Below, in pieces: positions 1 through 5,376 of a stretch of DNA of 5,924 nucleotides. The stretch spans positions 1-5,924 of the forward strand of contig QIGP01000438.1 in the NCBI GenBank assembly GCA_003228965.1, given 5' to 3'. The notes beneath the pieces were generated by a model. The model was not told where the DNA came from. It made no database searches and was given only the letters and a program-made list of their open reading frames with translations. A program made the translations under genes and the position numbers. The number at the start of each line of letters is the position of its first letter. Positions within the stretch are counted from its first letter, which is position 1. The DNA is from Gammaproteobacteria bacterium. GTDB taxonomy: Bacteria > Pseudomonadota > Gammaproteobacteria > Steroidobacterales > SZUA-146.

Positions 1-11
1 GTTCTTACGGG

Positions 12-39
12 TTGCTACACGCCATTAATAGGCTATAGT
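12..39 (+). promoter_or_regulatory. Candidate sigma-70 promoter of the DUF4426 lipoprotein gene
   Basis: A -35-like TTGCTA (12-17, 4 of 6 consensus bases) is followed after 16 bases by TATAGT (34-39, 5 of 6). The start of transcription would fall near 46, leaving a leader of about 26 bases before the ATG at 72. This suggests the lipoprotein gene can be transcribed alone. The match is by eye and the region to the left is not visible. Confidence 0.5.
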
Positions 40-71
40 ATGACCTTGATTCGAACATTGGGGGATGACAC

Positions 72-569
72 ATGCGAGCCAGAACACTGCTCATTGTTAC
101 CAGTCTAAGCGCACTTTTTGCGCTAACTGCGTGCCAAAAGGCGCCTGAAACACGCTCGGCTGCCAACGTTCCAACGGCTAAAGAAGCCGCTCCGCGCACC
201 TTCGAATCGGGCGACTACGTGGTCCATTACAACGCCATCACCACTGACCAGCTGCCACCTGAAGCCGCACGCACTTATGGGCTTTCACGCAGTAAATCGC
301 AGGTACTTTTGAACGTAGTAGTGCACAAAAAAACCACAGGTTCCGACACGGTTTCAACATCGGGTAAAGTCTCAGCGAAAGCCAATAACCTTACGGGACA
401 GTTGAAAAATCTTGAAATGCGCGAGATCAAAGACGGCAATGTTGTGTACTACATTGGCCAGACATCCATCGCCGATGGAGAACACCTCACTTTCAAGATT
501 CGGGCATTGCCAGACGGTGAGACTTCACCCATCGACGTGACGTTTCAGCAACAGTTTTACACAAAGTAA
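72..569 (+). CDS. DUF4426-family lipoprotein
   Basis: This 165-residue protein has a basic N-terminus, a hydrophobic stretch at residues 6-20 and a lipobox LTAC with the acylated cysteine at C21, so it is very likely an envelope lipoprotein cleaved by signal peptidase II. An Ala/Pro-rich linker follows to about residue 42. The rest matches my knowledge of DUF4426: 'GDYVVHYNAI' near 47-56, then 'YGLSRSKSQVLLNVVV' with the family's R-S-K signature near 69-84, then a beta-rich C-terminal half ending in 'FQQQFYTK'. The family has no known biochemical function. In Pseudomonas the DUF4426 gene sits beside metX/metW and the rdgB/hemN-type genes. Here it has its own candidate promoter and is followed by an unrelated HU gene, so that neighbourhood is not kept on the right side. 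The start is supported by a G-run (60-64) about 7 bases upstream. No convincing terminator follows. Confidence 0.85.
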   Translation: MRARTLLIVTSLSALFALTACQKAPETRSAANVPTAKEAAPRTFESGDYVVHYNAITTDQLPPEAARTYGLSRSKSQVLLNVVVHKKTTGSDTVSTSGKVSAKANNLTGQLKNLEMREIKDGNVVYYIGQTSIADGEHLTFKIRALPDGETSPIDVTFQQQFYTK

Positions 570-635
570 GGAGTTGACGGGAAGCACTTTGGTAGCCTCA
601 AAATAGGGGTTAGCGCATACCAACGCTGACAAAAA

Positions 636-648
636 GTTTTGCCAAAAC
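636..648. repeat. Short inverted repeat GTTTTG-C-CAAAAC
   Basis: This is a perfect 6-bp inverted repeat around a single C, just upstream of the candidate -35 of the HU gene. On the minus strand it would be followed by a T-run, giving a weak terminator-like appearance. On the plus strand no T-run follows, so it is not a good terminator for the lipoprotein gene. It could be an operator or chance. Confidence 0.3.
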
Positions 649-649
649 G

Positions 650-679
650 CTTACACCTTGAGTCATCTTATGCTATTTT
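650..679 (+). promoter_or_regulatory. Candidate promoter of the HU-family gene (extended -10)
   Basis: CTTACA (650-655, 4 of 6 to the -35 consensus) is followed after 18 bases by TATTTT (674-679, 4 of 6). A TG at 671-672, placed one base before it, makes an extended -10. Transcription would start near 686, leaving a leader of about 52 bases. A second pair, TTGACT (692-697) with TATCTC (715-720) at 17 bases, has a good -35 but a poor -10. Choosing between them needs transcript start data. Confidence 0.35.
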
Positions 680-737
680 CCGCTGCGTAATTTGACTGTT
701 GTTTTTTACTACACTATCTCACTGAGGGGATTGATAA

Positions 738-1070
738 ATGGCTGCTAAGAAAAAAGCGACCGCAGTAAAGAAAGCTCCTACTAAGAGCGAAATTCTTGCT
801 CACATTTCAGACAAAGCTGGCTTGACTCGTAAAGAAGTGAGCAGTGTGTTTGAAGAACTGGAAGGCTTGATCAAGAAAAACCTGGGTCGTCGTGGCCCCG
901 GCATGTTTACCGTTCCTGGCCTGATGAAAATCAAAGTTGTACGTAAGCCAGCTACCAAAGCGCGTAAAGGCATCAACCCTTTCACTCGCGAAGAAATGGT
1001 ATTCAAAGCCAAGCCTGCACGTAACGTCGTGAAAGTGCTTGCGCTTAAGAACCTGAAGGAAATGGTCTAA
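738..1070 (+). CDS. HU-family histone-like DNA-binding protein with basic N-terminal extension
   Basis: This 110-residue nucleoid protein belongs to the HU/IHF family, which binds and bends DNA as a dimer. The first 14 residues are a Lys/Ala/Pro-rich extension. The HU fold begins at 'TKSEILAHISDKAGLTRKEV' (15-34), the helical dimerisation part, and continues with 'VFEELEGLIKKNL' (37-49). The beta arm at about 65-90 contains 'KARKGINPFT' (74-83), in which P81 after N80 matches the DNA-intercalating proline of HU arms. The C-terminal 'LALKNLKEMV' matches the family ending 'GKxLKxxV'. Ordinary HU is about 90 residues, so the extra length is mainly the basic tail. The canonical 'G-[KR]-F-x-[LV]' turn is replaced by 'GMFTVPGLMKIKV'. 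A ribosome binding site GAGGGGA (724-730) lies 7 bases before the ATG. A strong intrinsic terminator follows. HU family membership is firm; equivalence to hupA, hupB or ihf is not, so no symbol is given. Confidence 0.92.
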   Translation: MAAKKKATAVKKAPTKSEILAHISDKAGLTRKEVSSVFEELEGLIKKNLGRRGPGMFTVPGLMKIKVVRKPATKARKGINPFTREEMVFKAKPARNVVKVLALKNLKEMV

Positions 1071-1098
1071 ACCCCACTTCAGACTTCAAAGCACGATG

Positions 1099-1127
1099 AA
1101 AAGGCCGGGCATTGCCCGGCCTTTTTT
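1099..1127 (+). terminator. Strong rho-independent terminator of the HU gene
   Basis: AAGGCCGGGC (1101-1110) pairs perfectly with GCCCGGCCTT (1114-1123) across the loop ATT. Two more A-T pairs are possible at the base, and a run of six T lies at 1122-1127. This is a textbook intrinsic terminator 28 bases after the HU stop codon. It separates HU from the aminotransferase transcript. Confidence 0.95.
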
Positions 1128-1137
1128 GTGGGGTTCT

Positions 1138-1146
1138 TGGTATATT
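1138..1146 (+). promoter_or_regulatory. Extended -10 promoter candidate of the aminotransferase gene
   Basis: TGG-TATATT (TG at 1138-1139, TATATT at 1141-1146, 5 of 6 to TATAAT) has the extended -10 form, which does not require a good -35. None is seen, since the -35 region falls in the preceding terminator stem. Initiation near 1153 would give a leader of about 48 bases to the ATG at 1201 and would exclude the ATG at 1096. Confidence 0.45.
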
Positions 1147-1200
1147 TCAGGGCTATCTGAACATTGTGGCTCTCTTAAACCCAACACACAGGCAATCAAC

Positions 1201-2349
1201 ATGAGCGGACGTTTAGTGTTACCCGATTTCGCACTCGAAACGTACTTCAGCAAGTGGGAGTTCACGGCACGCTATCACCTGACCGCCTCCGATGCCGAAT
1301 CGATGTCGGTCGCTGAAGTCCTGGAACTGGGTGACGACACCGATCGGGAACGCTACGAAAACCTGCATTTGGGTTACATTCCCACGTGGGGTACCGACGA
1401 ATTACGCGCCGCTATTGCATCGAGCTATGGCGACCTCAAAGAAGACGACGTGCTGACCTTTGCCGGGGCGGGTGAGGCGTTATTTTGGGCCATGCAAATT
1501 TTCGTCGAGCCTAGCGATCATGTCATTGTCACCGTCCCAAACTATCAAACTATTGAATCGGTTCCAATCGCTACTGGCGTAGAGGTTGAAGGCTTGCCGC
1601 TGTGGCTCAACACCAACACCGACCGCTGGACGCTGGACCTTGCACGCTTTGAAGCGCTCTTGCGACCCGAAACAACCCTGGTGTCCGTTAATTTCCCAAA
1701 CAATCCGACAGGTTTTGTTCCCGACCAACAAACCTGGCGCGACTTTAACGCTCTGTGCCACGAACGTGGCATTCGACTGGTAAGCGACGAGGTTTACCGG
1801 GGGGTCGAGTTGGACACTGCTCGCATGTTACCAGCCGCAGCATCGATTAACCCCTCTGCGCTTAGCGTATCCGTGATGTCCAAGGCTTACGGTTTACCCG
1901 GCCTGCGCGTGGGCTGGGTTGCGTCGCAAGACCACGCGGCACTACAGCGCCTGGAGCGCGCCAAACACTACACCAGCATTTGCAATTCCGGCCCCAGCGA
2001 ACACCTCGCTTCGGTTGCTCTACGTAACGGCGCCACCATTCTTGAGCGCAACAGGAACATCATTAAAGATAACGACCACGCGGTTAAGAACTTTCTCGCC
2101 AAATTTCCTGACCTGTTCGAATACACCACGCCCGACGGTGGATGCGTAGCCTTTCCCCGCTACATTGGAGCAGGCACTGCCGCCGATTTTTGTACGCGCG
2201 CGGTCGAGGAAGACGGTGTGCTGCTCCTGCCGGCTTCGGTCTATCACTCTGAATTGGCTAGTGTCCCTGAAGACCGGTTTCGCATTGGCATTGGTCGCAC
2301 TAACGTGCCCGAATCGCTGGATGCGCTCGGACGCCACCTGACCAGGTGA
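1201..2349 (+). CDS. Fold-type I PLP-dependent aminotransferase (class I/II)
   Basis: This 382-residue cytoplasmic enzyme transfers amino groups, or does related chemistry, through pyridoxal phosphate. Visible active-site elements are: the phosphate-binding turn GAGE (89-92); Y115 in 'VPNYQ', which stacks on the cofactor; N168 in 'NNPTG' (167-171); D196 and Y199 in 'SDEVY', which contact the ring nitrogen and O3'; K228 in 'MSKAYGLPGLRVGW', the Schiff-base lysine; R236 for the phosphate; and R361 in 'RFRIGIGR', the likely carboxylate-binding arginine. All key residues are present, so it should be active. The N-terminus, 'ETYFSKWEFTARYHL', resembles a subgroup of uncharacterised class I/II enzymes. 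The amino donor and product cannot be read from sequence and the neighbours give no pathway. The start at 1201 is preferred over the in-frame ATG at 1096 because that codon abuts the HU terminator, the 35 added residues are not family-like, and the promoter lies between them. The ribosome binding site is weak (AGG at 1190-1192). Confidence 0.93.
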   Translation: MSGRLVLPDFALETYFSKWEFTARYHLTASDAESMSVAEVLELGDDTDRERYENLHLGYIPTWGTDELRAAIASSYGDLKEDDVLTFAGAGEALFWAMQIFVEPSDHVIVTVPNYQTIESVPIATGVEVEGLPLWLNTNTDRWTLDLARFEALLRPETTLVSVNFPNNPTGFVPDQQTWRDFNALCHERGIRLVSDEVYRGVELDTARMLPAAASINPSALSVSVMSKAYGLPGLRVGWVASQDHAALQRLERAKHYTSICNSGPSEHLASVALRNGATILERNRNIIKDNDHAVKNFLAKFPDLFEYTTPDGGCVAFPRYIGAGTAADFCTRAVEEDGVLLLPASVYHSELASVPEDRFRIGIGRTNVPESLDALGRHLTR

Positions 2350-2379
2350 ATAATTCGATGGCCAAGAGAGCGCGTGGCT

Positions 2380-3033
2380 TCAGGCTCCGCTCAAATCCAG
2401 AGAGTGTATTAAGAACGCACGAACATCCTGCCTCAGCAGCGTCAAATTGCCATGGAAAAAATGGCTTACGCCGTCCATGACCACGAGTTGCGGCGGTGGC
2501 ACCTGTGACTTCGCCCAGGTCTCTACTTCTACATAGTCGACCAATTCGTCTGCAGTACCCTGAATGACTTGCCAAGGCATGGCAAATTCCACCGTTGAAG
2601 GATTGCCTAATCGTCCGACCGGAGGCGCCGCGACTACCAACGCCACAGGCTCATTGCGCCCGGCAAGCCGCAGCGCGACCGAGGATCCAAAGCTAAACCC
2701 CATAAGTACGAGAGGGGCCTCGCCAAAGAGTGTGTCCACGTAAGTACAGGCCGCCTCTGCGTCATCGGTTTCACCGCGACCTTCATCGTAGTCGCCAAGG
2801 CTCTTGCCCACACCACGATAGTTGAAACGAAGCGCCGGTATTCCACAGTCAATCGCACTGCGCGCGAGCGTGTGCACGACCTTGTTAAGCATGGTGCCTT
2901 GAAACTGCGGATGCGGGTGACAAACAACGGCGACGGCTGGCACCTTCACGCCTGGCTCCAGGCCATCTGGACACTCAAGCATCGCCTCTATAGTGCCGAC
3001 GGGGCCGTCGAAGAAAAGTCGTTGGGAGGTCAC
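2380..3033 (-). CDS. Alpha/beta hydrolase of the COG2945 type
   Basis: This 217-residue, probably cytoplasmic protein has no signal peptide. 'VCHPHPQFQGTMLNKVV' (37-53) contains the H-P-H-P oxyanion-region motif typical of this group, followed by 'LRFNYRGVGKS' (68-78). The nucleophile is S114 in the elbow 'GFSFGSS' (112-118). The likely acid is D162 in 'QGTADELV' and the likely base is H191 in 'VSHFF', so the triad looks complete. Its length matches the family, whose members are predicted serine hydrolases with no agreed substrate. The start is GTG (3033-3031). The next in-frame ATG, codon 18, would remove the first beta strand. There is no clear ribosome binding site, but the antiporter stop codon lies only 9 bases upstream on the same strand, so translation may be coupled to it. 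It ends 30 bases from the convergent aminotransferase. Confidence 0.88.
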   Translation of the reverse strand: MTSQRLFFDGPVGTIEAMLECPDGLEPGVKVPAVAVVCHPHPQFQGTMLNKVVHTLARSAIDCGIPALRFNYRGVGKSLGDYDEGRGETDDAEAACTYVDTLFGEAPLVLMGFSFGSSVALRLAGRNEPVALVVAAPPVGRLGNPSTVEFAMPWQVIQGTADELVDYVEVETWAKSQVPPPQLVVMDGVSHFFHGNLTLLRQDVRAFLIHSLDLSGA

Positions 3034-3042
3034 AGCCGTACG

Positions 3043-4926
3043 TCAGTCGAGGTCTTTGGAAAGCACTTCTCGCTGAGGATCCACTGATGGCGCCTCAACA
3101 TTGCGCAGTTCAGCTTCACGTACTTCCTTGTCGCGCGGCGGGCTGTAATACAGCACATTATCGCCAGGTGCAGGCTCAGTCTCGGCGTCCACAGAATAGA
3201 ATTCGATTTTGCCGTCGTTGCGCTGAATCATCAGGACAATAGCTCCGTTTGGGCAGTCTCCGAGAAAATCGCTGTAAGTGTAACCCTCAGTAATTCGCGT
3301 GCGAATGAATGTCCATCCACGAACGTGTCGCTGCCAGAGTTTTTTAAAAACCGCCTGGGCACTAAACGCAACGCGGCCGCGTAGTGGTCTTGCCACACCG
3401 CGTGGATCGTCGTCTCCCTGACCGTCACCCATAGCCAGCTGGAACACCTCGCGGCGCCCTACTTCAGGCGCCACAGCGGTACATACGAGCGCGTTGTAAG
3501 CGTCGTTACTGGTCGCAGCAAAAACGTGACCGACGTGACCGATTTCGAGGCTTTCTTCAGCAAAGTCGGACAGTATTTCGCCATAAAACACGTCGACTCC
3601 TGCCAACCGAGCGGGGCGCAGGTTGTGCCAGGAACTGTCGGTAATCATGCAGCGAACGTTGAGCTCGGTGAGCTTCTTGGCAAACGCTACTGTCCAGGGA
3701 GAGGCCCCTACAATTAACACGCTGTCTTTAACCTTAGAGGTTAGATTCAGCCGCCTGGCCACCCAGCCTATGGTAGATCCGTGCAAAATTATGGTGGCAA
3801 ATATGACTAAAAAAACCAGCGGCAACAGCGCTTCCGCACCTTCATAGCCTGCCGCTTCAAGGCGCGGCCCCATCACACCAGCGGTGGCCGCTGCGACAAT
3901 GCCTCGAGGCGCAATCCAGCCCAAAATAGCACGATCCTTCATCTCCATTCCGCTACCCAGAGTCGCTAGAAAAATCGAAGCCGGGCGACACAGAAACAAG
4001 ATGGCGGCAACCAGCGCTGCTCCGCGCCAGGTAATGCCAAGTAGTACGTTTGGATCAAGGTTGGCCGTAAGAATGACAAACACCATAGAGACGAGCATGA
4101 CGGTGATGTATTCCTTAAACCGCTTCATGTCCTGAATGCCGGGAAGGTGCATGTTGCCAATGACAATACCCATGATAGTCACAGCCAACAGGCCCGCTTC
4201 GTGCTGCAATAAATTAGAAGTTACGAACACCAGTAAAACCAGCCCGAGCATGACGGGAGACTTCAAATACTCAGGTACGAGGCCCAGCTGAAACGCTTTT
4301 CCTGTCAACCAGCCACCGATGCCACCCAGGAACGCGCCTGAGGCCAGCGCAAGCGCCAATCCTGTAGCAACGGTTGCCCAGCCAGAGCCCTCGCCAACAT
4401 AGACGAGGAACTGCAAGGTAAGCACGGCGAGCAGCGCGCCAATGGGGTCATTAACAATGCCTTCCCACTTAAAGTAAGCCGCCGTGCGCCGGTTCAACCG
4501 CGCCTGGCGTAGAAGTGGAACGATCACCGTAGGACCCGTCACAACCATGATGGCGCCGAACACCGCAGCTACTGGAATACTAAGTCCGCCAATCAACACC
4601 GCCGCCACAGTGGCAAAAAACCACGCAAGAGGGGCTCCGAAATACACTAGCCGCCTGACACCTACGGCCGTGGTTTTGAGATCATTAAAGTGCAGGCTCA
4701 AGCCACCTTCGAACAGGATAATGGCAACGCAAAGACTGACAATGGACTGCAGGTGGCTACCGAAGAGCTCACCCGGATTGATCCAGCCAGTCACCGGACC
4801 GACGATAAGGCCAGCTAGAGCCAACAAAATGATGGCTGGAAAACGGAAGCGCCAGGCCACCCACTGGGCGCCAACGCCTAGTGCGATTAGCGCAACCAGT
4901 GCAAAACTTAGGTGGTGCTCGTCCAA
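3043..4926 (-). CDS. CPA1-family cation/proton antiporter with C-terminal TrkA-N/TrkA-C regulatory domains
   Basis: This 627-residue inner-membrane protein exchanges Na+ or K+ for H+. Residues 6-390 hold about 12 to 13 hydrophobic helices. Family motifs are 'FEGGLSL' (72-78), 'TGPTV' (130-134) and 'EGIVNDP' (155-161). The N159-D160 pair marks the electroneutral CPA1 (NhaP-like) type as opposed to the Asp-Asp CPA2 type. 'APRGIVAAA' (339-347) holds the conserved arginine R341. After a basic linker, 401-500 looks like a TrkA-N (RCK) Rossmann unit: 'VLIVGASPWT' (403-412) and D430 at the end of the second strand. Residues 545-595 look like TrkA-C, ending 'PGDNVLYY'. The glycine loop is degenerate (GASPWT, not GxGxxG), so nucleotide binding is uncertain. 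Translation starts at TTG: an in-frame TGA lies five codons upstream, and AAGG (4937-4934) is 7 bases before the TTG. The hydrolase gene follows 9 bases after the stop. Ion preference cannot be read from sequence. Confidence 0.93.
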   Translation of the reverse strand: MDEHHLSFALVALIALGVGAQWVAWRFRFPAIILLALAGLIVGPVTGWINPGELFGSHLQSIVSLCVAIILFEGGLSLHFNDLKTTAVGVRRLVYFGAPLAWFFATVAAVLIGGLSIPVAAVFGAIMVVTGPTVIVPLLRQARLNRRTAAYFKWEGIVNDPIGALLAVLTLQFLVYVGEGSGWATVATGLALALASGAFLGGIGGWLTGKAFQLGLVPEYLKSPVMLGLVLLVFVTSNLLQHEAGLLAVTIMGIVIGNMHLPGIQDMKRFKEYITVMLVSMVFVILTANLDPNVLLGITWRGAALVAAILFLCRPASIFLATLGSGMEMKDRAILGWIAPRGIVAAATAGVMGPRLEAAGYEGAEALLPLVFLVIFATIILHGSTIGWVARRLNLTSKVKDSVLIVGASPWTVAFAKKLTELNVRCMITDSSWHNLRPARLAGVDVFYGEILSDFAEESLEIGHVGHVFAATSNDAYNALVCTAVAPEVGRREVFQLAMGDGQGDDDPRGVARPLRGRVAFSAQAVFKKLWQRHVRGWTFIRTRITEGYTYSDFLGDCPNGAIVLMIQRNDGKIEFYSVDAETEPAPGDNVLYYSPPRDKEVREAELRNVEAPSVDPQREVLSKDLD

Positions 4927-4959
4927 AATATTACCTTGTCACTGAAAACAAACCTACGG

Positions 4960-4978
4960 TAGCCGCCCGGCGCGGCTA
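4960..4978 (-). promoter_or_regulatory. GC-rich hairpin in the antiporter leader
   Basis: TAGCCGC (4960-4966) and GCGGCTA (4972-4978) form a perfect 7-bp stem around a 5-base loop. In the antiporter transcript it would stand about 22 bases upstream of the AAGG ribosome binding site. The RNA that follows is only loosely U-rich (GTTTGTTTT after a gap), so it is not a clear terminator. A protein-binding site or a structured leader is possible. Confidence 0.45.
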
Positions 4979-5075
4979 GTGCAACCGCAGCAAAGATTAA
5001 AAAACGTCTGATAGGCCAAAGAATTATGGGGTTTGAGTCGAGCCCATAAAAACCTGTGGAGCCGCCGACTACTGA

Positions 5076-5110
5076 ATCCGAAGGGCTTAAAGCCACATCC
5101 GAATATTCGG
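5076..5110. promoter_or_regulatory. Operator-like cluster: ATCCGAA direct repeat and 12-bp palindrome
   Basis: ATCCGAA occurs at 5076-5082 and again at 5097-5103, 21 bases start to start (two helical turns). The second copy merges into the perfect palindrome CCGAATATTCGG (5099-5110). Between them lies a small inverted repeat GGCTT-A-AAGCC (5084-5094). The arrangement is what a dimeric regulator site can look like, placed between two divergent genes. No regulator family is recognised. Confidence 0.35.
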
Positions 5111-5135
5111 GGATTTACGGCTTGGGGTTCACGAC

Positions 5136-5147
5136 GACATCGATGTC
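5136..5147. repeat. Perfect 12-bp palindrome GACATCGATGTC
   Basis: This perfect palindrome is centred 37 bases from the centre of CCGAATATTCGG. The two half-sites differ in sequence, so they are not copies of one operator. If the minus-strand open stretch here was once coding, the palindrome may simply be the codons for Asp-Ile-Asp-Val. Confidence 0.4.
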
Positions 5148-5202
5148 AGAGCCGGGAGCGATTTCGTTACCTGCGGGATCCATATCGGAATGAACCCAGG
5201 AT

Positions 5203-5212
5203 GTGAATTCAC
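5203..5212. repeat. Perfect 10-bp palindrome GTGAATTCAC
   Basis: A third perfect palindrome in the divergent intergenic region, upstream of the BON-gene promoter. Ten-base palindromes of this kind are expected by chance roughly once in a thousand positions, so its meaning alone is weak. Confidence 0.3.
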
Positions 5213-5278
5213 GGGTTAGTAGAGGAGCCCTAAAGTCTCACACTGGTAAATTAATCGCTGCACTCCTTTCCTACAAAG

Positions 5279-5308
5279 CTGTCACCTACGCACGATATTG
5301 CCCATAAT
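5279..5308 (+). promoter_or_regulatory. Candidate sigma-70 promoter of the BON-domain gene
   Basis: CTGTCA (5279-5284, 4 of 6) and CATAAT (5303-5308, 5 of 6) are spaced by 18 bases. Transcription from about 5315 would give a leader of about 62 bases. That leader contains GGTTAACC (5320-5327) and an overlapping alternative stem, TAACC (5323-5327) with GGTTA (5333-5337). Confidence 0.4.
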
Positions 5309-5376
5309 AGGAGTCCGCTGGTTAACCGTAAGGGTTATTCCGGCGCTGGTTCAAAATTAACATCCAAGAAGAGCTC

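Larger units (their letters stand above)
4927..5376. other. Divergent intergenic region between antiporter and BON-domain genes
   Basis: These roughly 450 bases hold no gene I can defend. They must carry the leaders and promoters of two divergent genes. From left to right I see: the antiporter ribosome binding site (4934-4937), a GC-rich hairpin (4960-4978), weak minus-strand -10 candidates TTTAAT (5001-4996) and CATAAT (5028-5023) with poor -35 elements, a direct repeat of ATCCGAA (5076-5082 and 5097-5103), palindromes at 5099-5110, 5136-5147 and 5203-5212, and the BON-gene promoter (5279-5308). A 40-codon open stretch on the minus strand (5237-5115, no ATG at its beginning) reads as plausible protein and may be a relic. 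The region is longer than needed for two promoters. Confidence 0.7.

Noticed and set aside
2335..2392. Possible terminators between the convergent aminotransferase and hydrolase (CACCTG-AC-CAGGTG, GAGCG...CGCTC)
   Set aside because: The stems are 5-6 bp, one overlaps the aminotransferase stop codon, and none has a T-run. They are too weak to call as intrinsic terminators.
2380..3087. Other-frame and antisense open frames over the hydrolase (2634-2927, 2300-2575, 2872-3087)
   Set aside because: They lie inside the hydrolase, which has a full catalytic triad. They show no motifs or ribosome binding sites.
4484..4945. 153-codon plus-strand frame antisense to the antiporter
   Set aside because: Its Thr/Arg/Pro-rich composition comes from the reverse complement of membrane-helix codons. 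It has no motif, and the antiporter reading is certain.
4908..5096. Minus-strand frame of 62 codons overlapping the antiporter start, with a hydrophobic stretch
   Set aside because: It begins at GTG without a ribosome binding site, overlaps the antiporter start and spans its leader hairpin. The hydrophobic stretch comes from translating promoter and leader DNA. It resembles no sorting tag or toxin I know.
5060..5100. Minus-strand sequence resembling the 3' end of a tRNA or tmRNA (TTCGGATTC ... GGCTCCACA)
   Set aside because: The T-loop bases do not fit the conserved pattern, no acceptor or anticodon stem can be folded around it, and no CCA-type end is paired.
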